A DNA stretch of 64,000 nt from Vibrio splendidus. GTDB taxonomy: Bacteria > Pseudomonadota > Gammaproteobacteria > Enterobacterales > Vibrionaceae. The stretch covers positions 1,116,001 through 1,180,000 of the forward strand of contig NZ_CP031055.1 in NCBI RefSeq assembly GCF_003345295.1, in the 5' to 3' direction. Positions 34,085-43,250 of the stretch are shown in pieces. Under the pieces are notes generated by a model. It was not told the origin of the DNA and ran no database searches. It was given only the letters and a program-made list of their open reading frames with translations. The translations under genes and the position numbers were made by a program. Numbering within the stretch: the first letter of the stretch is position 1; each line of letters starts with the position of its first letter.

Positions 34085-34360
34085 GTGACCTGCCATTCAA
34101 TTGGGTAAGTTGTACAAAACGTGTGATGGGTCGATTACACGGCCAAAAACGATTCTGCTCGAAATAAAAGCATGCGCTTCTCAAGAGCGCCCGTCAACGC
34201 GATATCAGCTTAAAGCTAGTAAGCTAAAGTTTCGTTTTTGGAAGTGATTTGTTCTGCTGTTGGAGTTTCGAGTTCAAGACTGTTGTGAGGTCGATGACAC
34301 CTTTCTGTGAATTTGATTTTCCGGAATTATTATTCTGATTTATGATCGCATGCAATCTAG

Positions 34361-34407
34361 GGGGGACAAATGTCCTCCTCTTTGTTTCTATCGGCGCAAT
34401 AAGATAG
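34361..34407 (+). promoter_or_regulatory. Structured leader upstream of pnuC
   Basis: GGGGGAC, AAAT loop, GTCCTCC (7 pairs with one G-U) is followed by CTTTGTTT, and then a 5-base stem CTATC / GATAG. The stop-type hairpin plus T-rich stretch 60 bases before pnuC could be an attenuator. I do not recognise it as a known riboswitch. The rest of 34097-34360 shows nothing. Confidence 0.35.
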
Positions 34408-34441
34408 GTGCTACAAAAATCAAATAATAAAGGACACCCCG

Positions 34442-35176
34442 ATGGACCTATTCGCCCTACTTGATATCAATAATACCTTAGTCAATATCCCAATAGGGGA
34501 TGGCTACGCGATGAGCTGGATTGAAGCATTCGGCACGGTGTTTGGCCTGCTTTGCATTTGGTTTGCAAGCCAAGAAAAAACCATTAATTACCTGTTCGGG
34601 TTACTGAATGTCACCTTATTTGCGGTTATCTTTTTCCAAATTCAGTTATACGGACTGTTACTTCTTCAACTCTTTTTCTTCTGCGCTAACATTTACGGCT
34701 GGTACGCATGGACACGCCCTAATGAGCAAGGTGAAACGCTAGAAGTTCGCTGGTTGAGCCAAAATAAGCTGGTGGCAACAGCCGCAGCGTGTGCGATTTC
34801 GATTGCCTTGCTTACTATGTACATCGACCCATTCTTTTTTGCGCTGGCAAACATCGCGGTTGATAGCCTGAATCTATTTGGTGCTGATTTAACGGAACCA
34901 GTACTTGAACCTGATGCGTTCCCATTCTGGGATGCAACGATGACCATTCTATCTATTGTTGCTCAAGTTCTTATGACACGTAAGTATGTTGAAAACTGGA
35001 TACTTTGGATTGTGATTAACATTATCAGTGTTGGTATTTATGCGACGCAGGGCGTGTACGCAATGTCTGTTCAATATGCAATCTTAATGTTCATTGCGGC
35101 AAACGGTACTCGTGAGTGGGCACGCACAGCTAAACGAAACAGTGATAAATCGTTAGCTCAAGCAACGGCTTCTTAG
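34442..35176 (+). CDS. pnuC: PnuC family vitamin transporter
   Basis: 244 residues with about seven or eight membrane segments. WIEAFGTVFGLLCIWFASQEKTINYLFGLLNVTLFAVIFFQIQLYGLLLLQLFFFCANIYGWYAW is the PnuC pattern, with W and N/Q residues that line the vitamin site. The family imports nicotinamide riboside (PnuC), thiamine (PnuT) or riboflavin (PnuX) by facilitated diffusion. A nucleoside phosphorylase gene starts 2-8 bases after the stop, which favours a riboside substrate. Confidence 0.9.
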   Translation: MDLFALLDINNTLVNIPIGDGYAMSWIEAFGTVFGLLCIWFASQEKTINYLFGLLNVTLFAVIFFQIQLYGLLLLQLFFFCANIYGWYAWTRPNEQGETLEVRWLSQNKLVATAAACAISIALLTMYIDPFFFALANIAVDSLNLFGADLTEPVLEPDAFPFWDATMTILSIVAQVLMTRKYVENWILWIVINIISVGIYATQGVYAMSVQYAILMFIAANGTREWARTAKRNSDKSLAQATAS

Positions 35177-35184
35177 GAGTGAAG

Positions 35185-35913
35185 ATGGCAAAGCAACCTC
35201 ATATTGGCGTTGATGAAACGCAAATTGCTCCGTTAGTCATTGTTTGTGGTGAGCCTGATAGAGCGAATCGAATCGCGAGCTTGCTAGAAGATGCAGAGAT
35301 GGTTTCTGAGAACCGCGAGTATCGAGTCTTCACTGGTACCTATCAAGGGAAGGCGATATCTGTTTGCAGCACCGGCATTGGCGCACCTTCAATGATCATT
35401 GCCGTCGAAGAGCTTAAGTTTTGTGGTGTGACTCATATCGTCAGAGTAGGGTCTGCAGGTGCGATGCAGTCACAGATTGGGCTTGGTGAGCTAATTATTG
35501 CAGAGGGTGCGGTTCGCGATGAGGGTGGTTCTACCGCTTACGTTAAGCCGTCGTATCCCGCCTATGCAAGCTTCTCTCTGCTTAAAGAGCTAGACAAGTT
35601 CTTGCAGCAGCAAACAACACCTTACTATTTGGGTACGGTCCGCTCACACGACAGTTTTTATACCGATGACGAGCAGGCGCTTTGTCAGTACTGGAATGGT
35701 AAGGGCATTTTAGGTGCAGACATGGAAACATCCGCGCTGTTTACCGTGGGGCGCTTGAGAGGGATTAACGTAGCTTCTATCTTGAACAATGTTGTCTTGT
35801 ACGAACAAGATGTAAAGGAGGGCGTTGGGCAATATGTCGATGAGGCAGAGGCAATGATGCAAGGAGAGCGGCTAGCATCATTAGCGGCACTGGAAGCATT
35901 AATTACTCAATAA
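35185..35913 (+). CDS. Uridine phosphorylase-like nucleoside phosphorylase
   Basis: About 242 residues from the ATG at 35185 (an ATG at 35179 is the alternative; AGGAG spans 35175-35179, so 35185 has the better spacing). NP-I family features: VIVCGEPDRANRIA, VCSTGIGAPSMIIAVEEL, RVGSAGAMQSQIGLGELIIAEGAVRDEG, ADMETSALF. It cleaves a nucleoside with phosphate to base and ribose-1-phosphate. The partnership with PnuC suggests phosphorolysis of an imported nucleoside such as nicotinamide riboside; uridine is the default for this subfamily. Confidence 0.88.
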   Translation: MAKQPHIGVDETQIAPLVIVCGEPDRANRIASLLEDAEMVSENREYRVFTGTYQGKAISVCSTGIGAPSMIIAVEELKFCGVTHIVRVGSAGAMQSQIGLGELIIAEGAVRDEGGSTAYVKPSYPAYASFSLLKELDKFLQQQTTPYYLGTVRSHDSFYTDDEQALCQYWNGKGILGADMETSALFTVGRLRGINVASILNNVVLYEQDVKEGVGQYVDEAEAMMQGERLASLAALEALITQ

Positions 35914-35935
35914 GAGCCTCAATAAATGCAAGACG

Positions 35936-35963
35936 AAAGCGATGGGAGACCGTCGCTTTTTTA
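35936..35963 (+). terminator. Intrinsic terminator of the pnuC operon
   Basis: AAAGCGATGG / CCGTCGCTTT with one G-U pair, GAGA loop, then TTTT. Confidence 0.85.
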
Positions 35964-36038
35964 TTGGGTTCTCTCCTGTGGTTTAAGTGGTTACAATCGT
36001 TTGAATATAAACAGCAGTAATGCAATGAGAGAGTAAGT

Positions 36039-36719
36039 ATGAAGATTGCACCATACTCAAGCGGACGCTTTAAAAGCTACTTAGAACAAAAAAGCTCTGA
36101 ATTTAGAGATCTCATCTACCAACACCAAGTTAACTCTCGTTACTTCAATCAAAACGATGAAATTCTGCGTCAAGGCGAGCAACTTCAGTATCTTTATGTA
36201 GTGCCCGCTGGGAGAGTCTCTATGAGTATTTCTGCGGCTAATGGGCGACGCTTTCAATTGGGGGAGGTGAATTGTGATTATCATATATTTGGCGAGATGG
36301 AGTTCTTCACTCAAACGCCCTGCCAATGGAATGTCGTGGCAGATGAACACATGCAGGTTGATGTCATTTGCATTCAGAAACTAGCAGAAGTACTACATGA
36401 AAATCCGGAGATGATGTTCTTCTTTGCCTCTGCATTAGCGGAAGATTATCAAGACTCTATGGGCATTTACACTAACCGTCTTTTACACTCAATTACCTAC
36501 AACATTGCCTACGACTTATTGGTTCAAAGCCAGACAAATACTGTGTTAGGCGGTTTCGATAAAGTGAATCAAGAAGCGGAACGTTTTGGCACATCGAGCA
36601 GAGTATATCGAAGAGCGGTTAAAGACCTATTAGACAAAGGTTTCATTAGAAAAGGAGACCAAGGGTTGGAAATTGTCGACCAGCAAGCGCTCCGAGCCTT
36701 TATTGATTCGTATGAGTAA
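36039..36719 (+). CDS. Crp/Fnr-superfamily regulator (YeiL-like)
   Basis: 226 residues: a cyclic-nucleotide-binding beta-barrel domain at about 20-130 (ILRQGEQLQYLYVVPAGRVSMSISAANGRRFQLGEVNCDYHIFGEMEFF) and a C-terminal helix-turn-helix (QEAERFGTSSRVYRRAVKDLLDKGFIRKG). The cAMP-contact RxS arrangement of true CRP is not evident, so it need not bind cAMP. The layout recalls E. coli YeiL, which is linked to nucleoside genes; here it directly follows the pnuC/phosphorylase operon after a terminator. Target genes unknown. Confidence 0.85.
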   Translation: MKIAPYSSGRFKSYLEQKSSEFRDLIYQHQVNSRYFNQNDEILRQGEQLQYLYVVPAGRVSMSISAANGRRFQLGEVNCDYHIFGEMEFFTQTPCQWNVVADEHMQVDVICIQKLAEVLHENPEMMFFFASALAEDYQDSMGIYTNRLLHSITYNIAYDLLVQSQTNTVLGGFDKVNQEAERFGTSSRVYRRAVKDLLDKGFIRKGDQGLEIVDQQALRAFIDSYE

Positions 36720-36795
36720 GAAAAAGAATGACTCAAGTTGAAAGGGAAATTTGAGTGAAATCAGAAAGGTAAGTGCAGAGCTGCTTCTCGATTCT

Positions 36796-36818
36796 AAGGC
36801 CCCGTATTATGAGGCCTT
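36796..36818. terminator. Terminator between convergent genes
   Basis: AAGGCCCC / GAGGCCTT stem with a 7-base loop and one mismatch, between the Crp-like gene and the VirK/YbjX-like gene. Confidence 0.6.
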
Positions 36819-36878
36819 GTGTTTGTAACAAAATAAAGAGCGAGCGCCAGAAAGTAGTACCTATTTAGAAGGCAGTTG

Positions 36879-37766
36879 TTAGCTAAACTGAACTTGAATG
36901 TTGTGGCTCATTTTGTTCTTTAGCTCTTCTTCATACTGATCTAGCCACACATACCGCTCACGATATAACTTACGTTTTTGGCGTTTCAGAGCCTCAAGGT
37001 CTTTCCTGTTTGGGTTGATCGGTAGACGATAAAAATAGTCATCGTGTACCTGTCCATCGTGCTCTTCCCATAAACTATCGTACTTAAGGCTGATGTCTTT
37101 GTTTTTCTTGCCGTAGCGTAATGAGTTCGACACATGGCCAGATTCTTTTACCGCATAGATATTTTCGATACCTAAGCTAATGGCTAACAGTCGTAGTGTT
37201 TCTACCATGAAGGATTTAGGTCTTAAACCGTAGAAAGCTTTTGTGAATGTACGGCTAAATCCATTGTCATTGGCTCCACCCTGAATACCACCGATGTAGA
37301 TGCTGTTGTCGAAAACAGTGAACGAGATGCTATACATTTTTTCGAGTAGAGAATTGGTCAATGAAATTGTCAGTTCACCTTCTTTTCTCGCGTTTCGTTC
37401 AAAGCTGAGATTAACCAGATAAACGTTGTCATCTATCTCTAGTTTTAAAAGATTGAGTCTTTCATTATAGATTTGGTGTCTAGCTTCTGTTACGAAGGTT
37501 TCTTCAAACCAGTCGTAGTGCTTGGATAAGATTTCTATCTTTTCTTTATTGCTAAAGCCAGTACATAAGTAGGGAGTTACAAATTTGGATAAGAAGTTAG
37601 GCTGTTTGATAAATAACAGCTTTCTCTCTTCAGAGTTGAAATTTTCACTCATTTTTCTAGTGGCTGAATAGTAAAACAGGGCTCGAATAGTAAACTTAAT
37701 TATCGCCTTGTACTTACCCTTATTTTTATGGGTATTGGCTTCTATTCCCATGCGAACGACATTCAT
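36879..37766 (-). CDS. VirK/YbjX family (DUF535) protein
   Basis: About 295 residues from the ATG at 37766, which has GAGGTGAT just upstream; the frame is open further 5' but without better signals. The centre and C-terminus match DUF535: YLVNLSFERNARKEGELTISL, IYIGGIQGG, GLRPKSFMVETLRLLAISLGIENIYAVKESGHV, LKYDSLWEEHDG, DDYFYRLPINPNRKDLEALKRQKRKLYRERYVWLDQ. Relatives (VirK, YbjX, Salmonella MigA-linked genes) are tied to envelope stress and peptide resistance, mechanism unknown. Upstream 37868-37890 has two GGGTATGTAT copies in tandem. Confidence 0.88.
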   Translation of the reverse strand: MNVVRMGIEANTHKNKGKYKAIIKFTIRALFYYSATRKMSENFNSEERKLLFIKQPNFLSKFVTPYLCTGFSNKEKIEILSKHYDWFEETFVTEARHQIYNERLNLLKLEIDDNVYLVNLSFERNARKEGELTISLTNSLLEKMYSISFTVFDNSIYIGGIQGGANDNGFSRTFTKAFYGLRPKSFMVETLRLLAISLGIENIYAVKESGHVSNSLRYGKKNKDISLKYDSLWEEHDGQVHDDYFYRLPINPNRKDLEALKRQKRKLYRERYVWLDQYEEELKNKMSHNIQVQFS

Positions 37767-38088
37767 AATCACCTCAAAAAAGAAACGCTGCACCAACACA
37801 TTAGTGTTGCGAACATTTCCCTGACTCTCATAACTAACAATGAAAATGATGATAGTGAAAAATGCGATTTGGGTATGTATGGGTATGTATGACAATGTAA
37901 TTAAGTCAGTTACTTAACGTTCAAATTTTGGGCGGCTCTTACGCTTAACGCGGATTGATAAATGCAAAAAGTAACATTTACAAAACGATCGTGTAACAAT
38001 TGACTGGCGAGTAGTATGCTTCCTAGTACCGAAGCTTAGTTTCATATGACTGATTTTTCGGAGTAAAGATACTTTTGAGGAATTAAAC

Positions 38089-38393
38089 ATGGCAGGAAGC
38101 ATATCACCGCGCAGTTACGGTCGTTTTTTGCGATAGCGTTAACTACTTATTTTAAGAAAACCGTCCGGTCAAACGAAGTGGCGTCCACGGCGAGTCTTTC
38201 GTTTACTATCAATCATATCGCGGCAGTATTTCTGCCATTCTTATTGGGAGTGGTATGGATGTCTGGCTATCAATGGGTGTTTGTTACAGGAGCTATTATT
38301 GCATTGCTGAGCTTTTTAATCTCGTTGACTATCGATACCAGATTGCATCAACGTATTAATGGAGTGACTGAATTGCAGAAAGAGGTCGCTTGA
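38089..38393 (+). pseudogene. MFS transporter remnant with large internal deletion
   Basis: A good start (GAGG then ATG at 38089) opens only a 15-codon frame (MAGSISPRSYGRFLR stop). From about 38175 to a TGA at 38393, in the same strand, follows the last 70 residues of an MFS-type transporter (SLSFTINHIAAVFLPFLLGVVWMSGYQWVFVTGAIIALLSFLISL), two final membrane helices plus a short tail. The roughly 300 residues between are gone. I read this as a gene that lost its interior by deletion. Confidence 0.6.
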
Positions 38394-38448
38394 AAGGGTT
38401 AATCGGTATAAGCACTTGTATTAGTGAAGCGCTGTTTCATAAATCAAA

Positions 38449-38476
38449 AATGCCACTACAAGGCTGCAGTGGCATT
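38449..38476 (-). terminator. Intrinsic terminator of the microprotein gene
   Basis: AATGCCACT / AGTGGCATT perfect 9-base stem with a 10-base loop; minus-strand TTTTT follows. It ends 15 bases after the small gene. Confidence 0.85.
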
Positions 38477-38490
38477 AGAAGAATAACAAA

Positions 38491-38637
38491 CTATAACTCT
38501 AACAGTTTTGCCAGTTCACGCTCTTCCATAAGCTCTTCAATGCGTTGACGAGTTTTGGGCGTTTCGGCTTGTGCTTTGGTTGACTTGCCTGCTTTTTTAC
38601 TGCGGCTAGCTTTAACTTTTTCTTTGGTTATAGACAT
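38491..38637 (-). CDS. 48-residue PA3496-like microprotein
   Basis: A short gene of 48 codons: a Lys/Ser/Ala-rich N-terminus (MSITKEKVKASRSKKAGKS) and a C-terminal helix KTRQRIEELMEERELAKLLEL. The RRIE-L-EE-L pattern resembles the PA3496 family of short, putatively envelope-related proteins. The start is well supported by AAGGAAG 7 bases before the ATG, and a terminator lies just past the stop. It is 40 bases downstream of the HU gene on the same strand, so the two may share a transcript. Confidence 0.75.
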   Translation of the reverse strand: MSITKEKVKASRSKKAGKSTKAQAETPKTRQRIEELMEERELAKLLEL

Positions 38638-38677
38638 AGTAATCTTCCTTGGATTCTGCTTTGAGATCGTATTTACT

Positions 38678-38953
38678 CTAAGCGTTACATGACTCTTTTA
38701 GTGCTTTACCTGCTTTAAACGCAGGCGTTTTTGATGCTGAGATTTGAATCTCTTCTCCGGTTCGTGGGTTACGACCAGTGCGAGCAGCACGAGAATTAAC
38801 TTTGAAACTACCGAAACCAAGGATGGCAACATCATCACCCTTAGCCAATGTATTAGAGATACCTTCAACAAGTGCGTTTAACGCTGAACCTGCTTGATCT
38901 TTTGAGATGTCTGCTGAAGTTGCGATGTGTTCAACCAACTGAGATTTGTTCAT
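38678..38953 (-). CDS. HU family DNA-binding protein
   Basis: 91 residues, the full HU length. MNKSQLVEHIATSADISKDQAGSALNALVEGI is the dimerisation helix pair, and GFGSFKVNSRAARTGRNPRTGEEIQISASKTPAFKAGKALKE holds the DNA-bending arms with the RNPRTG-type tip and its Pro. It compacts and bends DNA without strict sequence preference. It is a separate gene from the usual hupA and hupB neighbourhoods as far as the flanks show, so it may be an additional HU paralogue. Confidence 0.93.
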   Translation of the reverse strand: MNKSQLVEHIATSADISKDQAGSALNALVEGISNTLAKGDDVAILGFGSFKVNSRAARTGRNPRTGEEIQISASKTPAFKAGKALKESCNA

Positions 38954-39247
38954 ATTCTATATTCCTTATTGAGTACGACTGGCGCTTAACTTTAAGGCCA
39001 AGCTTGTTCTATCTTAGCAATAAGGGCTGAAATAGTGTTAACACCTAGGCAGGGTTTTGTAAAGTAATCAACAAGATTGAGCGTTAAATCATCTTTCAGT
39101 ATAACCGAATGCAGTTCTTTAGCTATTGGTAATTTAAATGCTAGCTATCAAGCTAGTATGAGAAAGGTGAAAGTAATCTCTCATTTTTTGAGAAAGCTGA
39201 TCATAATTCAGCATATCACTTGTCGGATAAATGAGAGAACAGAAACA

Positions 39248-39276
39248 AAAAAGCCCAGCGAATGTGCTGAGCTTTT
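39248..39276 (-). terminator. Intrinsic terminator of the VC0807-like gene
   Basis: AAAAGCCCAGC / GCTGAGCTTTT; TTTTTTGTTT follows on the minus strand, 50 bases after the stop. Confidence 0.8.
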
Positions 39277-39325
39277 GGTGTGTGTTTCTATTTTAAGACG
39301 AGACACTAAGTTAGTTCGGTAAGAT

Positions 39326-40021
39326 CTACTTAGTAATAAAGATTTTCTCTGTTTCTAGTGACGTCATAGCACGAACTTGGCGCCAAATGTAATAGAAAAT
39401 GCCTAACATCATCAGCATGCTAGGGATAGCTATGGCTGGGTAGCTGTAAAGTGTCAGTTTACCAAGTTCTTCATTAAAGGCTGCAGTACCAGCAGGGCTT
39501 GTCACAATCCAAGTTGCTAGGAAATAGTTCATCGCAGAAGAGAAAGCGAAGGTACTTGCGAACATGTAGTTCGATGTCATTAGACAACGATCAAACTTTG
39601 CTTGGTTACCGAACTGTCTTAAACGCTCTTCAATAAGAGAGATGTTTAACAGAGCTGGCGTAAAGATAACTTTTTGGATAAACGGGTAGCGAGTGAAGGT
39701 CGAGCCAAGGACCGCTAAACCAATTAGGCCAGGTATTAATGCTTCTTTTAGTGCTAACCAACGAGTATCTAGTTCGAAGAAACCAATGCCACCCGTTAAT
39801 AGTACGCTGACGAAGCCAAGCGCAGCGATGAAGTTAAACTTCTTGTTGCGGATTAGCTCCATACCACCGTAAGCGATAGGGAAAGCAAGGGCGACAAGCA
39901 GTGCTAGACCGGTTCCTAGGTGCTCCTCTCCACTGAACTTCATTAAGATGAATGACGGAAGAAATACGTTAAAAACGATTTCGAAAAGAGGGTTCGATTT
40001 TTTGTTTTCTGTGTTACTCAT
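39326..40021 (-). CDS. VC0807-like multi-pass membrane protein
   Basis: About 231 residues from the ATG at 40021. Six or so membrane helices: FEIVFNVFLPSFILMKF, TGLALLVALAFPIAYGG, FNFIAALGFVSVLLTGGIGFF, EALIPGLIGLAVLGSTF, and two late ones. The pattern resembles the intracellular septation protein A / DUF3159-like fold and vibrio proteins of the VC0807 group. Function unknown; a transport role is only a guess. Monocistronic. Confidence 0.75.
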   Translation of the reverse strand: MSNTENKKSNPLFEIVFNVFLPSFILMKFSGEEHLGTGLALLVALAFPIAYGGMELIRNKKFNFIAALGFVSVLLTGGIGFFELDTRWLALKEALIPGLIGLAVLGSTFTRYPFIQKVIFTPALLNISLIEERLRQFGNQAKFDRCLMTSNYMFASTFAFSSAMNYFLATWIVTSPAGTAAFNEELGKLTLYSYPAIAIPSMLMMLGIFYYIWRQVRAMTSLETEKIFITK

Positions 40022-40192
40022 AATTTCTAAATACATTATGTTATGGATTTATTCTCAGGGATTGTTGTTTACCTCGCCCAAGATGTAAAGCCTTAACACG
40101 TCATGCTGTGTAACGACATGTGACATCAACGACATCTCTGAGCCTGTCTCACGTTGAATTCAAGACTTTACGCATTCTAGTTTTGGATGCTC

Positions 40193-40849
40193 TTAGGTAT
40201 CTCGACTAAACGAATCAAGCAACGTTTCATAATCAGGCTTGTTTGCCAAACTCTCAATGCTTATAAGTGTCAGTACGTCTGCGAACGGAGAAAGGCGTAA
40301 AAAATCGATGATGTTGCGGCTGTCCACTTCATCAAACAATTCAGTATGTCGAAACTGGACGTAATCTAAAGCGACATGGAGATACAAGGTGGCCAAGTTG
40401 TCGCTCAAAAGGAATTCTAGTCCTTGTTCTTTTATCTCTTGGTCAAGTTGCTCTAGGGCGGCAACGATACCTTCTTGCCCTCTATGGATAAGCGCATTGT
40501 CACTGTCTGCATAGCGAATCAATGCCGCGGTTCTAAACGCGATCTCCATTAACGTCTTTGCTGTTCCTAACGTTTGCATTTCATTGGCACGACTTAACGT
40601 TACCTGACGTAGCGTTTGAGGTTGGTACGTTTCAATTAGGTATTGGCAAATGCACAAGCTTTCCGTCAGTGCTGTTTCGTCTTCAAGTTTGAGTGCTGGA
40701 ATTAAACAAAACGGATTGACGCTTTTTAGGTTGGCCGGGGAGCTCCATGGATCAACCCAAACAAAAGACAAAGGAGAGCAGCGTGTTAGAAGCGCAGTTG
40801 CTGCGACTACACGTGAAAACGGGGAGGTTTCATTTAAGTAGAGTTGCAT
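40193..40849 (-). CDS. Glutathione S-transferase family protein
   Basis: 218 residues. The N-terminal thioredoxin-like half (MQLYLNETSPFSRVVAATALLT, VNPFCLIPALKLEDETALTESLCICQYLIE) has the SPFSR catalytic region with Ser, the cis-Pro loop IPAL and the TESLxI glutathione-contact motif. The rest is the all-helical C-terminal domain. Typical of bacterial GSTs used in detoxification; substrate unknown. It is 55 bases after the start region of the MFS gene on the same strand... the two are likely co-transcribed only if the MFS transcript reads through. Confidence 0.85.
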   Translation of the reverse strand: MQLYLNETSPFSRVVAATALLTRCSPLSFVWVDPWSSPANLKSVNPFCLIPALKLEDETALTESLCICQYLIETYQPQTLRQVTLSRANEMQTLGTAKTLMEIAFRTAALIRYADSDNALIHRGQEGIVAALEQLDQEIKEQGLEFLLSDNLATLYLHVALDYVQFRHTELFDEVDSRNIIDFLRLSPFADVLTLISIESLANKPDYETLLDSFSRDT

Positions 40850-40904
40850 GATAATCCTTTATTGCATTCGTCAGATGAACTGAGGAAGTTAGCTTAGGTC
40901 TAGG

Positions 40905-42089
40905 TCAATGTTCAGGCTTAGAGTGGGTGACAGTCATTAAGGTACACACCGCAGACAGCATCAAAGCAGCAGTACTAACGGTGAACAACACGTCGTATGA
41001 AGCCATATGATTTAAGTAGTACGCCATCAAAAGCCCAACCACACCTTGTGATACAGCAAAAGAGAGTGTCATTCCTGCCCACGCTTTGGTATGCAGTTCA
41101 TAGCCTACAATCTCCAACGTGTAAGTCGACACAAGTGTTACCGTTCCCGGCGTGAAAATACCAACCAGTAATGAAGAAATTAACAGCGCGATAGGATGTG
41201 TACTAACAAGCGGTAATGCGACGCCTAAAGCCTTGATGCTAAATGCAATGCAGAGGGATTTTTTAAGCCCTAACTTGTCTCCCAAGACACCGGTAATCAA
41301 TGGTCCAATAGCGGCGCCAATACCAAAGGTTGCCCAGAACAAACCACCGCTGCTGAACGACATACCCAGTTCTCGCACGATGTAATCTACCCAAAATAAG
41401 GTATGGGGTAAGTAGCCGATAGCATCGAAGGTATAAGCCACTAGAATAAGCGCAACGCTGATTAATTTTGGCTTTGAGAGCTGAGAGAAGGAGGATTTTA
41501 TATAAGGCGCTTTAGACGTGTTAGGTTGGGTTTGCCATGCATTCCAAGTCAGTATCGTTGTGACTAATGCGATGACTCCCATGCCAACCCAAGCCGACAC
41601 CACACTAAAATAGATCAGTACTGGGATTAATGTGCCTGATAACATAGCACCAAGTCCAATGCCTGAAAATATTACTCCGCTGACACGCGCCTTCACATCG
41701 GGATTAAACTTTCGGACAATCACTGGTGGGGCGACAACCATTAATAAGGCACCCGCAATTCCAGCCAAAGTTCGCCAAACATAGAACCATGTTAAGGGCG
41801 CTTCTTGTAGCGCACAGCCTAAGTAACTAAAACTGCTTATCAACATAGCGAATCGAATTAACTGCCCAGCACTAAAGTAACGCAGCAGTATGTTGGCAGC
41901 AGGTGCACCCAATATGTATCCAAGAAGGGTCGCGACACCAAGGTAAGATGCATCACTTTCGCTAAACCAACCACTTTGAATGAGAGCCGGCATTAATGCT
42001 ATATAGGCAAACCTACCGATCCCGTTGCCTATTAGAGTCGCCCCCATTCCAGCCAAGCTGTCTCGATTAACGATGTGTTTATTCAGCAT
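40905..42089 (-). CDS. YbfB/YjiJ family MFS transporter
   Basis: 394 residues with about 12 membrane helices. GNGIGRFAYIALMPALIQSGWFSESDASYLGVATLLGYILGA is diagnostic of the YbfB/YjiJ group, which opens with a GIGRFAY motif. Substrates are unproven for most members. The glutathione S-transferase gene follows 55 bases after the stop on the same strand, so the pair may form a small detoxification unit. The 396 bases upstream (42090-42485) hold a 9-base inverted repeat TCACATTCA / TGAATGTGA at 42415-42450 near the YceI stop. Confidence 0.87.
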   Translation of the reverse strand: MLNKHIVNRDSLAGMGATLIGNGIGRFAYIALMPALIQSGWFSESDASYLGVATLLGYILGAPAANILLRYFSAGQLIRFAMLISSFSYLGCALQEAPLTWFYVWRTLAGIAGALLMVVAPPVIVRKFNPDVKARVSGVIFSGIGLGAMLSGTLIPVLIYFSVVSAWVGMGVIALVTTILTWNAWQTQPNTSKAPYIKSSFSQLSKPKLISVALILVAYTFDAIGYLPHTLFWVDYIVRELGMSFSSGGLFWATFGIGAAIGPLITGVLGDKLGLKKSLCIAFSIKALGVALPLVSTHPIALLISSLLVGIFTPGTVTLVSTYTLEIVGYELHTKAWAGMTLSFAVSQGVVGLLMAYYLNHMASYDVLFTVSTAALMLSAVCTLMTVTHSKPEH

Positions 42090-42485
42090 GAAAAGGGCTC
42101 TTTTTAGGTTCAGCTAGATGTTCTAGCACTAGGACAAGATCTTTGTTTAGTTTTGCATACTGACATCATTCGCCATCAATATCACTAGGCGGTTAGTCAT
42201 ATAATTTGCTCATCTAAAACCGGTTTGAGATAGGTAAATAGCGAGTGTGTTTAAACACTTAGGTGGATGTGTTGTTCTGCCGAGGATAAGGCAATAAGCG
42301 ATTGTTTTAATCACCGCAGATTTGAGTGATCAATTGTTAGACTAAAGTTGGACGATCGACCGACTTAATTGAATATGAGTGATTTGTTTATCTAGATGAC
42401 TTGCCGGCTCTAACTCACATTCACCCACCTTAAACGATAGATGAATGTGAATTAAGAAAGATCTAACTGGGTAGGTGTGAACCCA

Positions 42486-43058
42486 TTATTTATCGAAGAG
42501 CAGATTGAAGCTTAAAGGGATTTTGTCGGAAATCGCTAACCCACCAACGGTAGCTGATAGCTTGTTCAAGTTGTCTGTCGATATTCCAAAATCAGCGCCA
42601 TTGACGATGATTGTCGAGGCTGAACTGACCATCACTAACTCTTCTGAAGGAACGACTAAAACGGGAAAATCAATCGTTTTTGTTACGCCGTGCAAGGTAA
42701 CCTCCGCTGCAATGGTTGTTCTTTTTGGGTCACCAGACAACATTGACGGTTCAACTTTTCCAGAGATTTTTACTTCAGGGAAAGTCATCGATTCAAAGTA
42801 GAGCTCATTGAGCCTCTGATCGCGAATAGCGACGCCAGTACTCACACTTTTCACGTCCAACAATATGGCAAATTGACCCTCTTCGGTAAGACCACCAGAT
42901 AAAGGCTTGATGGATGCGGGCTCAACAACAAACTGCTTCTTGATAGTTGCGAACGTAATATTCGATAAATTGGGGTCTAACGTGTAGCCCGTTTCCGCTA
43001 AAGATTGAGCTGAGATAACGATGCATAGGAGGCCGAGTGTAGAGATTAGTTTTTTCAT
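42486..43058 (-). CDS. YceI family periplasmic lipid-binding-like protein
   Basis: 190 residues with a signal peptide (to SLA near residue 21) and the YceI lipocalin-like barrel: YTLDPNLSNITFATIKKQFVVEPASIKPLSGGLTEEG, SVSTGVAIRDQRLNELYFESMTFPEVKISGK, EVTLHGVTKTIDFPVLV, ADFGISTDNLN. The fold binds isoprenoid quinones or fatty amides; genes of this family often neighbour cytochrome b561 genes, though here they are about 3 kb apart. Divergent from the DUF1826 gene. Confidence 0.92.
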   Translation of the reverse strand: MKKLISTLGLLCIVISAQSLAETGYTLDPNLSNITFATIKKQFVVEPASIKPLSGGLTEEGQFAILLDVKSVSTGVAIRDQRLNELYFESMTFPEVKISGKVEPSMLSGDPKRTTIAAEVTLHGVTKTIDFPVLVVPSEELVMVSSASTIIVNGADFGISTDNLNKLSATVGGLAISDKIPLSFNLLFDK

Positions 43059-43250
43059 AAGTTGTCACCACATTGATGAATTCACAAGTTTAACGTTCTC
43101 GAGTCGTGCATTTTTGGAGTCTTTATTTGAACTAAAGATAAATTAGAAAAAGATAGATAGAAGCTTAGTTCAGCATTGATCAAATTACCTGACGAAGGTA
43201 GAGCATCGCCATATTATTGGAACCATGATCGGCAAAGTTACTTGTGTAAG

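Noticed and set aside
37914..38102. 62-codon minus-strand frame before the MFS remnant
   Set aside because: Very basic, Ser/Lys/Arg-rich product without a family and overlapping the MFS remnant start on the other strand.
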